A DNA stretch of 11,248 nucleotides from Deltaproteobacteria bacterium (GTDB taxonomy: Bacteria > Desulfobacterota > WTBG01). Below are positions 1 to 5,691 of the stretch, piece by piece. The stretch's first letter is position 1, and each line of letters begins with the position of its first letter. The DNA lies in the NCBI GenBank assembly GCA_013139225.1, contig WTBG01000105.1, positions 1 to 11,248 of the forward strand, read 5' to 3'. The translations under genes were made by a program, and so were the position numbers. Below the pieces are notes generated by a model. That model did no database searches. It saw only the letters and a program-made list of their open reading frames with translations, and was not told the origin of the DNA.

Positions 1-750
1 GAACTGGGTGATGATGTTAAAATGGAGAATTGCAAGTCAGGAGATGAACTCTCTGCTGTTATTACCAATATCGATAAGAAGGGGAGGAAAGTTAGCTTAA
101 GTGTAAAAGAGATAAAGGAGAGCGAAGAGAAAGAGGGAGTAAAGGAGTATATGGGGAGCCAGGAAGAGGCTACGACATCCCTGGGAGAAGAGTTAAAGGA
201 AAAATTTGAAGAGAAGAAGGAAACGAAAGAAGGAAATGGGGAGGGAAGTGGATTGCAATCTTTGGGAACGGAAGTCCAAAGCACAGAGGAAACGGTGGTG
301 GAATTGAAAGATGAAAATGGATCTACAGAAGGAAAGGAGCATTTGACTACGGACTCAGCAAGTGGAGATGAAGAAGAGATAGTTTTGGGAGAGAAGAAGG
401 AAGTGGAAGAAGGAAGTGAAGAGAGAAGTGGACTGCAATCTTTGGGAACGGAAGCCCAAAGCACAGAGGAAACGGTGGTGGAATTGAGAGATGAAGATGG
501 ATCGACAGAAGGAAAGGAGCATTTGACTACGGACTTAGCAAGTGGAGATGAAGAAGAGATAGTTTTGGGAGAGAAGAAGGAAGTGGAAGAAGGAAGTGAA
601 GAGAGAAGTGGACTGCAATCTTTGGAAACGGAAGCCCAAAGCACAGAGGAAGCTGGAGTTGGAATGCAGGGTGAGAATGAGTCAGCAGAGAGAAATGAGA
701 ACTTGCCTGCAGGGGAAGTAAGTGAAAACGAGAAGAAAGGAGAGGAATAA
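1..750 (+). CDS. rpsA: 30S ribosomal protein S1-like protein, C-terminal part (5' end outside the window)
   Basis: The frame is open from base 1, so the first ATG at 22 is probably internal. The first ~40 codons read as the last strands of an S1 (OB-fold) RNA-binding domain: a Gly-Asp turn, then AVITNIDKKGRKVSLSVKEI, the usual ending of S1 repeats, which hold mRNA on the 30S subunit. A segment like the normal S1 terminus follows (YMGSQEEATTSLGEELKEKF). The protein then continues for roughly 180 residues of Glu/Ser/Gly/Thr-rich sequence with almost no aromatic residues or proline, probably disordered and strongly acidic. That tail consists of 60-residue tandem repeats (separate entry). Only one S1 domain end is visible, so another multi-S1-domain RNA-binding protein is possible. 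The nearby sppA gene, 49 nt downstream, may be co-transcribed. The S1-domain assignment is firm; the identity as RpsA is an inference. Confidence 0.75.
   Translation, partial: ELGDDVKMENCKSGDELSAVITNIDKKGRKVSLSVKEIKESEEKEGVKEYMGSQEEATTSLGEELKEKFEEKKETKEGNGEGSGLQSLGTEVQSTEETVVELKDENGSTEGKEHLTTDSASGDEEEIVLGEKKEVEEGSEERSGLQSLGTEAQSTEETVVELRDEDGSTEGKEHLTTDLASGDEEEIVLGEKKEVEEGSEERSGLQSLETEAQSTEEAGVGMQGENESAERNENLPAGEVSENEKKGEE
247..747 (+). repeat. In-frame 180-bp tandem repeat coding the acidic tail (2 full copies plus a diverged third)
   Basis: Copy 1 is 247-426 and copy 2 is 427-606. By direct comparison they differ at only six of 180 bases (253, 275, 308, 316, 324, 356 in copy 1), four of which change an amino acid. 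Copy 3 starts at 607 and is nearly identical to about 652. It then diverges at the DNA level but still aligns at the protein level to the stop codon (shared spacing of V, E, S, E, E, L, S, E). The stretch 208-246 resembles the end of a unit, so the array may start slightly earlier. Each unit encodes 60 residues beginning SGLQSLGTE and ending near EVEEGSEER. Confidence 0.92.
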
Positions 751-799
751 GAGGTACCCATCTGAATAAAAATACCTTAAAATCTTCTTTTTGAGATCA

Positions 800-1693
800 A
801 TGAAAAAGCGTCCCATCTTAACAGCCTTTCTAATTTTAATCGGCATATGTGCTGTTTTCTTCTTGATGGTGTTTGGCCTAAGCCATTTTGGTGATCAGTA
901 TACTTATGGGTTTGGTGGTGACAGGATAGGTGTTGTAAAGATTGAGGGAACTATTGTTGACTCTGAACCCATTATTGAGAAAATAATAAAATTTAGAAAG
1001 AGCAAGAACATTAAGGCCATTATACTGCGGATTAATTCACCAGGAGGAATGGTTGCACCTTCTCAAGAAATCTATCAAGAAGTAAAGAAGGCTTGTAGGG
1101 AGAAGAAAGTTGTTGTCTCCATGGAATCCATAGCTGCTTCAGGAGGTTACTACATTGCATGTACTGCTGATAAGATTGTTGCTAATCCTGGAACACTCGT
1201 TGGTAGTATTGGTGTAATTCTTCAGATTGAGAATATTGAGGAACTGTTAAGCAAGATCGGTTTAAAGAGGGAAATAGTTAAAAGCGGCAAATATAAGGAT
1301 ATCGGTTCCATGACCAGACCTATGACTGAAGAAGAGGAAGCGATACTTCAAGGATTTTCAGATAATATCTACTACCAGTTTGTTGATGCAGTGGCGGAAG
1401 GAAGGGACATGAAGCGGGAAGAGGTTTTAAAGCTTGCTGATGGCAGGATATTTACAGGAGAACAGGCTATTAAACTTGGATTGATTGATAGACTGGGTAA
1501 CTTACAAGATACTATATCCATGACTGGTGAGATGGTCGGGATTGAAGGGGAGCCGAAGGTTGTCTATCCCAAGAAGAAAAGACCTTCCGTCTTCGACTTT
1601 ATATTTGAAGAAGCCAGTAAAAGTATTGCTCGAATTATGGAAAATATAGTCCATGACAAACTTAAAATCTACTATTTATCTACCCTCCATTAA
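800..1693 (+). CDS. sppA: Signal peptide peptidase SppA, short (36K) form
   Basis: This is a membrane-anchored serine protease of peptidase family S49 that degrades cleaved signal peptides; 297 residues match the short single-domain form. MKKRP followed by a hydrophobic stretch at about residues 6-27 forms an N-terminal membrane anchor. The S49 core follows: GVVKIEGTI, LRINSPGG, then SIAASGGYYIA with the probable nucleophile Ser114, and SGKYKDIGS with the probable general base Lys166. The Ser-Lys spacing of 52 residues equals that of the Ser147/Lys199 dyad I recall for Bacillus subtilis SppA. GRIFTGEQAIKLGLID is also typical of the family. I chose ATG 800. An in-frame TTG at 791 would add three residues but has no purine-rich site before it; even ATG 800 has only a weak GAG nearby, consistent with translation after the upstream S1-like gene. 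Confidence 0.93.
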   Translation: MKKRPILTAFLILIGICAVFFLMVFGLSHFGDQYTYGFGGDRIGVVKIEGTIVDSEPIIEKIIKFRKSKNIKAIILRINSPGGMVAPSQEIYQEVKKACREKKVVVSMESIAASGGYYIACTADKIVANPGTLVGSIGVILQIENIEELLSKIGLKREIVKSGKYKDIGSMTRPMTEEEEAILQGFSDNIYYQFVDAVAEGRDMKREEVLKLADGRIFTGEQAIKLGLIDRLGNLQDTISMTGEMVGIEGEPKVVYPKKKRPSVFDFIFEEASKSIARIMENIVHDKLKIYYLSTLH

Positions 1694-1765
1694 AAGCGTC
1701 TAGGAAGTTCTGCAATTTATTGAAGTTAAAGGTGTTTTTGGTAGTTATAAACCTGCCTCGCTCGA

Positions 1766-1895
1766 TGGAGTATTGGAATATTGGGTTTTGGCAATTTGGG
1801 ATAATGATAAAATTGGGTTAGATTGTAAGGGCGAAAATATTTAAGACTTATCATTCCAGCTTGGCCGAGCTCAGCCAGGCCATTCCATTACTCCA
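1766..1895. repeat. Imperfect inverted repeat (14-bp arms, 13/14 matching)
   Basis: TGGAGTATTGGAAT at 1766-1779 is nearly the reverse complement of ATTCCATTACTCCA at 1882-1895 (one mismatch), about 100 nt apart. The word CATTCCAAT recurs just after the right arm. It may be a remnant of a dispersed intergenic repeat or chance similarity in AT-rich DNA. Confidence 0.45.
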
Positions 1896-2022
1896 GCATT
1901 CCAATTGCTTAAGCTGTGTTATAGCTTTCCTTCGGAACTTTCCTCAAAACTTAATTCATCAAAAATTTAAATGGTTTCACCAGTAGGGTGCAACTTCTTT
2001 GTATTACATTTATTTTTTAGAA

Positions 2023-2029
2023 AGGAGGT
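2023..2029 (+). promoter_or_regulatory. Strong ribosome binding site fixing the CMD gene start
   Basis: AGGAGGT ends 7 nt before ATG 2037, which is near-ideal spacing. It decides for ATG 2037 over the in-frame ATG at 1971, whose extra 22 residues do not resemble the family. Confidence 0.85.
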
Positions 2030-2036
2030 AGTAGTA

Positions 2037-2381
2037 ATGGAAAATGAAGTTCAGCAATTTAACAAAGATTTTACCCGCTCAATACAGAAATTATCTAAAG
2101 AATCTCCAAGCATGGTCAAAGGTTTTAACGCATTCCATGATCAAATAATGAAGGGGGGAGTCTTAAGTGGAAAGGAGAAAGAGTTTATTGCTTTAGGGAT
2201 TGCTATTGCTGTTCACTGCGTTCCCTGCATACGTTTGCACACACAAGCAGCAATTGCAGCTGGAGCAAATAAAGAGGAGATTATAGAAGCAGCGTCAGTA
2301 GGGGTATTAATGGCGGGAGGTCCTGCCTATACCCATGTCCCGGAGGTGTTGAAAACCCTTGAAGCGATGGGGATTGTGTAA
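2037..2381 (+). CDS. Carboxymuconolactone decarboxylase (AhpD-like) family protein
   Basis: A 114-residue all-helical CMD/AhpD-like protein. The core motif is visible: Glu49 in GKEKEF, then HCVPCIRLH with Cys61 and Cys64 as a CxxC pair and His68, followed by AAIAAGANKEEIIEAASVGVLMAGGPAYTH. In AhpD this Glu/Cys/Cys/His arrangement supports thiol-disulfide chemistry that helps peroxide reduction, so a redox role is more likely than the decarboxylase reaction that names the family. The exact substrate or partner cannot be told, and no peroxiredoxin lies next to it. The gene stands alone, with 343 nt of gene-free DNA before and 480 nt after, so it is probably its own transcription unit. The start is set by the ribosome binding site at 2023-2029. 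Confidence 0.9.
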   Translation: MENEVQQFNKDFTRSIQKLSKESPSMVKGFNAFHDQIMKGGVLSGKEKEFIALGIAIAVHCVPCIRLHTQAAIAAGANKEEIIEAASVGVLMAGGPAYTHVPEVLKTLEAMGIV

Positions 2382-2433
2382 GTTAAAAATCCAGTTCTTT
2401 TTTTCAAATAATTTAGTGACTCATAGTATAAGT

Positions 2434-2792
2434 TTCTGTATTAAAACGATTCTGGATACTGGTTGCTTGATGCTGGATTAAGAAATTTAAGATTTAGGTT
2501 GCGTAATACGGTTGCGGTTGCGCAACTCGAATCGGTGTTCGTGAATCGGTTATGGGTAAGGTTAAGAACCAATATGAGAATGAGAAACAACACAACCGTT
2601 TTACGAAAGACGAGACGAGCCCCGTTAGAAAACAAAACTTTTTAAAGCTTTTTCACCAACAAAGTAATTATAAATACAAAAGCATTTGATAAATGCTGCT
2701 AGTAACAAACAATTCTAACGGGGCGAGCAGCGCAACCAAATAACGAGCAACTTTTTTATCTAGTATCCAGCATCCAGTATTTAAATACAGAA
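2434..2792. repeat. Nested inverted-repeat region, possibly a MITE-like remnant
   Basis: The outer left arm is TTCTGTATT at 2434-2442 followed by CTGGATACTGG and GATGCTGGA up to about 2477. The right arm, 2762-2792, contains the reverse complements in matching order (GTATCCAGCATCCAGTAT, then AATACAGAA). The left arm has about 6 extra bases between its two matching blocks. Inside lies a second, perfect 11-bp pair: CCCCGTTAGAA at 2620-2630 and TTCTAACGGGG at 2713-2723. Between 2499 and 2530 there are repeated GGTTGCG words and the palindrome GTTGCGCAAC. There is no transposase. The limits and nature of the element are inferred. Confidence 0.55.
2681..2697. repeat. Perfect short hairpin inside the nested repeat
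   Basis: AGCATTT, a GAT loop and AAATGCT form a perfect 7-bp stem centred between the two CCCCGTTAGAA arms. No T-run follows, so it is not a good intrinsic terminator. Confidence 0.6.
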
Positions 2793-2861
2793 TTTTGTCT
2801 ACACGAAGGACGATATATTTTCGCTAAAGTTCAACCTAAAAGATTAGGACAAGGAGGATTT

Positions 2862-3158
2862 ATGGCGATAGTTGAGGTGAGTATAGTTCCCCTGGGTTTG
2901 TCTACTACCAGTCTAAGTGAGCAGGTTGCTTCAGTATTAAAGCCCTTGAAATGTTCAGGGTTACACTATACCCTAACTGCTATGGGAACTATTATTGAAG
3001 GTGATTTAGAAGAAGTAATGAAATGTGTTCTTAGGATGCATGAAGTTCCTTTCCACAAGGGGGTTGGCAGGGTTTATACCACAATCAAGATTGATGATCG
3101 TCATGATAAACCTGCAACTATAGAAGGCAAAATTCGTTCTGTAGAAGATAATTCCTAA
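2862..3158 (+). CDS. MTH1187-family (YqgV-like, DUF77) thiamine-binding protein
   Basis: A 98-residue protein matching the small ferredoxin-like-fold family named for MTH1187 along its entire length: VEVSIVPLG at residues 4-12, LTAMGTIIEGD at 38-48, the conserved MHEVPFHKGVGRVYT at 59-73, and IKIDDRHDK at 75-83. Members bind thiamine or related ligands and are often encoded near thiamine uptake or salvage genes; they are cytoplasmic and have no known catalytic residues. Here no thiamine gene lies next to it, so its physiological role remains open. The start ATG 2862 has a good AAGGAGG site 5 nt upstream. The gene is monocistronic by spacing, with 480 nt before and 277 nt after. Confidence 0.9.
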   Translation: MAIVEVSIVPLGLSTTSLSEQVASVLKPLKCSGLHYTLTAMGTIIEGDLEEVMKCVLRMHEVPFHKGVGRVYTTIKIDDRHDKPATIEGKIRSVEDNS

Positions 3159-3435
3159 TTGACAAGCCTTGAAAATTTATGTAGTTTTTGAACTGTGAAG
3201 TTATAATTGTTGCCTTTTTAATGACTTGCATATCTAATCTGGTGTGAATAGTACAATCTGCTTATTTGGAAAACTCCAGTTAGATTGCCCTGATGAAATT
3301 ATTAACAATACTGGATTCTCGCTTGCGCAGGAATGACATGTTTTTTCAATCGGTTACATCCTTGTCTGTCATCCCTGCGAAAGCAGGGATCCAGGAACTA
3401 ATAGACAACTAGAGTATTCTAAGTACAATTTAACT
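3159..3435. other. Gene-free leader region upstream of mgtE (277 nt)
   Basis: There is no coding region. A consensus-like TTGACA lies at 3159-3164 with only a poor -10 (TAGTTT) 17 nt on, and a TATAAT at 3202-3207 lacks a good -35. A promoter here is plausible but not demonstrated. The sequence does not show the conserved blocks of the M-box magnesium riboswitch. The 3' half holds the palindromic repeat at 3311-3394. No clear ribosome binding site precedes mgtE. Confidence 0.55.
3311..3394. repeat. Dispersed-type palindromic repeat (28-nt inverted arms)
   Basis: The left arm 3311-3338 starts CTGGATTC and ends GGAATGACA. The right arm 3367-3394 starts TGTCATCCC and ends GGGATCCAG. They are reverse complements at 23 of 28 positions, separated by 28 nt. 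The right arm also folds on itself: an 8-bp stem, ATCCCTGC with GCAGGGAT, and a GAAA loop (3371-3390). The TGTCAT..CTGCGAAAGCAG..ATCCAG pattern is a repeat type that I recall being scattered between genes in many bacterial genomes. Confidence 0.85.
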
Positions 3436-4797
3436 ATGGAAAAGGTATTAAAAAATATAGAGGTATTGGATCAGTTAATAGAAGAAGGCAGGGAACTTGA
3501 CATCATGAAGTTGATTTCTAAACTCCACTCTGCTGACATTGCTGATTTGATTGATGCCCTGGATGAAGATAAAAAGAAAAAGCTCTTTGGGCTTCTCCAG
3601 GTAGAGACGGCTTCTGATGTCATTATGGAAATCGATGAGATTTCTCGTGAGCTCATTATGGAGGACATCTCACAGGATAAGCTCACACAGATTGTCGATG
3701 ATATGGAGTCGGATGACGCCACTGATTTAATTAGTGAGTTGCCAGAAGAGCAGGCACAGCAGATTCTAAGGGAGATTGACAGAGAAGACTCTGAAGAAGT
3801 TCAAGAACTCCTGAAGTATGATAAGGAGACTGCCGGTGGTATCATGCAGCTTGAGCTGGTTTCCGTGCCAGAAAGTGTTACGGTAAAGGATGCCATAGAA
3901 CAGATCCGCTCCTCAGCAGGTGAAGTTGAGGATCTCCATAATGTATTTATTGTAAATGGAGGGAAGAAGCTGGTAGGAGTTCTTCCCTTAAGAAAGTTGA
4001 TACTGGCTTCTCCAGACGGGCTTGTTAAATCCATCATGGATTCTGCTGCCATTAATGTAACTCCCGAAGTGGATCAGGAAGAAGTTGCTGATATTTTCAG
4101 AAAGTATGATATTGTTTCTCTTCCGGTAATCGATCATGAGGGGACATTATTAGGGAGGATTCTGGTTGATGATGTTGTAGATGTTATTGAAAAAGAGGAT
4201 TCAGAAGATATCATGAAGATGGCAGGAATACCTGAGGAAGAGCTTATCTATGGGAGCCATGTTTTCGAAATTTCCCGAGCGCGCCTACCCTGGCTTATCA
4301 CCAACCTTTTTGGTGGGCTTCTGACTGGTTATTTGATGTGGCTTTTCAGGATTACATTACATGAAGTACTGGCACTGATAACCTTTATCCCTGTCATTAC
4401 TGCAATGGGCGGGAATGTTGGCATACAGTCTTCTTCCATTATGATTCGAGGCTTTGCGGTTGGTCGAGTAGATTTTAACAATCTTAGAAGAATTCTTTTT
4501 AAGGAAATGAAAATAGGTTTGATCATGGGAATAGCCTGTGGGATAGTTGCAGGTTGTGCTGCTATGCTCTGGCATAAGGATCCTCTCCTGGGACCAATTG
4601 TTGCCCTTGCTATGGTGACGGCTATAACCACAGCTGCTTCCATGGGCACTTTGATCCCGGCCTTCTTTAAGAAGATGAATATCGATCCGGCAATAGCTGC
4701 AGGTCCATTTGTTACTACGGCAAATGATATTGTTGGAATACTTATTTATTTAGGCATAGCAACGTTCTTCTTAAAATTTTTGATGGTAGGACACTAG
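3436..4797 (+). CDS. mgtE: Magnesium transporter MgtE
   Basis: An inner-membrane Mg2+ channel/transporter of 453 residues, the usual MgtE length. Its order is typical: an N-terminal superhelical domain (about residues 20-130, with LHSADIADLIDAL), two CBS domains (about 135-195 and 198-255, the second with VSLPVIDHEGTLLGRI), a connecting plug helix (about 256-280) and about five membrane segments (285-450). The pore-lining signatures GGNVGIQSSSIMIRG (325-339) and TTANDIVG are present; Asp431 in the latter matches the Mg2+-binding aspartate I recall in the pore of Thermus MgtE. The acidic N and CBS domains are known to close the pore when cytosolic Mg2+ is high. No good ribosome binding site precedes ATG 3436, but the start fits the family. 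recO begins 9 nt after the stop, suggesting one transcript. Confidence 0.96.
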   Translation: MEKVLKNIEVLDQLIEEGRELDIMKLISKLHSADIADLIDALDEDKKKKLFGLLQVETASDVIMEIDEISRELIMEDISQDKLTQIVDDMESDDATDLISELPEEQAQQILREIDREDSEEVQELLKYDKETAGGIMQLELVSVPESVTVKDAIEQIRSSAGEVEDLHNVFIVNGGKKLVGVLPLRKLILASPDGLVKSIMDSAAINVTPEVDQEEVADIFRKYDIVSLPVIDHEGTLLGRILVDDVVDVIEKEDSEDIMKMAGIPEEELIYGSHVFEISRARLPWLITNLFGGLLTGYLMWLFRITLHEVLALITFIPVITAMGGNVGIQSSSIMIRGFAVGRVDFNNLRRILFKEMKIGLIMGIACGIVAGCAAMLWHKDPLLGPIVALAMVTAITTAASMGTLIPAFFKKMNIDPAIAAGPFVTTANDIVGILIYLGIATFFLKFLMVGH

Positions 4798-4806
4798 AAT
4801 AAAAAG

Positions 4807-5565
4807 ATGCCTCAACATAAAACTCCGGCTGTTGTACTCTACTCCATGGATCTTGCTGAATGGGATAAGCTAGTCACCTTTTTTTCCAGGGATTTTGGAA
4901 AGTTGAAAGGTGTTGCAAAAGGGGCAAAGAGAAGCAGGAAAAGATTTGGCAGTGGACTTGAACCCCTGACCTGTATTACCCTCTCTTTTTTTGAGAAGGA
5001 AAGATCAAGCCTGGTCCGATTGAATCATTGTGAAATTGTTGAATCTTACCCTCACATACATGATGATGTTTTAAAAGTGGGGTATGCCAATTACTTGAGT
5101 GAACTGATTAATGAAATGGTAGCTGAGAGAGAAGCTAACAAGGAATTATTTAAACTCTTCATAACCTTCCTTCATTTATTAAATGAACCTTACTTTCGGG
5201 AAGAGTTTATCAGGATATTTGAGCTCCGTTTGCTTTCCCTCTCAGGGTATCAACCTGAATTTATGGAATGCATGAACTGTCGAAAAGAGGTGAATGGAGA
5301 AAAAGAACATCAATTCAGTTTGAGCCGGGGAGGGATCATCTGTTCTGATTGTTTCAAAGGTTCGCGCAATTACCCTGCACTTTCTGGGGGAACGATCAAA
5401 ATTTTACAGCGTGCTCAAACCATTGAGCTCAAAAAAGTGACGCGCCTCTTTTTCTCTCCTCAAGCTCGTGAAGAGAGCAGGAAGATACTGCCTCGTTTTA
5501 TTGAGTATCATCTGGAGAAGCCCTTAAAGTCTCTCCGATTTTTGGAGCACCTGGGAGTGAACTAG
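4807..5565 (+). CDS. recO: DNA repair protein RecO
   Basis: A cytoplasmic recombination mediator that, with RecR, loads RecA on SSB-coated DNA in the RecFOR pathway and anneals single strands. The 252-residue length is normal. The N-terminal OB fold is seen at about residues 5-80 (AVVLYSMDLAEWDKLVTFFSRDFGK and then the basic stretch GVAKGAKRSRKRFGSGLEP, a likely DNA contact). The helical C-terminal domain contains a zinc-finger pattern with Cys155/Cys158 (CMNC) and Cys179/Cys182 (CSDC), as in many RecO proteins. GYQPEF before the finger is also typical. It starts 9 nt after mgtE with only a weak ribosome binding site, so translation may depend on the upstream gene. An mgtE-recO pairing has no obvious functional logic. 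Confidence 0.95.
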   Translation: MPQHKTPAVVLYSMDLAEWDKLVTFFSRDFGKLKGVAKGAKRSRKRFGSGLEPLTCITLSFFEKERSSLVRLNHCEIVESYPHIHDDVLKVGYANYLSELINEMVAEREANKELFKLFITFLHLLNEPYFREEFIRIFELRLLSLSGYQPEFMECMNCRKEVNGEKEHQFSLSRGGIICSDCFKGSRNYPALSGGTIKILQRAQTIELKKVTRLFFSPQAREESRKILPRFIEYHLEKPLKSLRFLEHLGVN

Positions 5566-5604
5566 ATTAAGCAACTGGAGAAATGGAGTGGTGAGTTTTA
5601 ATAA

Positions 5605-5651
5605 ACGTTACGAGTTACGAGTTTAAAGCTTAAACCCGTAACTCGTAACGT
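5605..5651. repeat. Long perfect-type hairpin in the recO-glyS gap
   Basis: Arms of 22 nt (5605-5626 and 5630-5651) pair with a single mismatch (A5620 opposite C5636) around a 3-nt loop. Each arm itself contains a short direct repeat of TTACGAG / CTCGTAA words. No T-run follows immediately, so it is not a textbook intrinsic terminator, although it could attenuate or protect a transcript reading through from recO. It ends about 40 nt before the glyS start and does not resemble a T-box leader. Confidence 0.9.
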
Positions 5652-5691
5652 AGATACCGTTAACTTATTTTTTAGAAAAGGAAGGCAACAA

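Larger units (their letters stand above)
1694..2036. other. Gene-free gap of 343 nt between sppA and the CMD gene
   Basis: No supportable coding region, tRNA or intrinsic terminator was seen. The middle holds an imperfect inverted repeat with ATTCCA-type words (separate entry). The last 20 bases contain the strong ribosome binding site of the next gene. An in-frame extension of the CMD gene to 1971 is possible on paper but lies upstream of that site. Confidence 0.7.
2382..2861. other. Gene-free gap of 480 nt between the CMD and thiamine-binding genes
   Basis: Two overlapping short open frames (about 60 codons, opposite strands, 2441-2645) are present but neither has a ribosome binding site or recognisable family sequence, and they run through inverted repeats. 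The gap is mostly a nested inverted-repeat region (2434-2792). No TPP riboswitch-like motif was seen before the thiamine-binding gene. The last 12 nt hold the ribosome binding site AAGGAGG of that gene. Confidence 0.7.

Noticed and set aside
1971..2036. Extended start of the CMD gene
   Set aside because: The extension lies upstream of a near-perfect ribosome binding site for ATG 2037 and does not match the family.
2441..2645. Two overlapping small open frames (60-64 codons) on opposite strands
   Set aside because: They lack ribosome binding sites and family sequence and are built from the inverted-repeat region; the + frame is Arg-rich, low-complexity sequence.
2620..2723. Integron attC-like core sites (GTTAGAA and TTCTAAC)
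   Set aside because: The order is reversed relative to a single attC site, neither half site has its partner at a proper distance, the outer bases miss the RYYYAAC/GTTRRRY pattern, and no integrase or cassette is present.
2382..2861. TPP riboswitch before the thiamine-binding gene
   Set aside because: No CTGAGA-type and ACCTGA-type conserved blocks were found.
3159..3435. Magnesium (M-box) riboswitch before mgtE
   Set aside because: None of the conserved M-box sequence blocks is recognisable, and the visible structure is a dispersed-type palindrome.
5566..5691. T-box leader before glyS
   Set aside because: There is no T-box consensus or antiterminator arrangement; only the single long hairpin is present.
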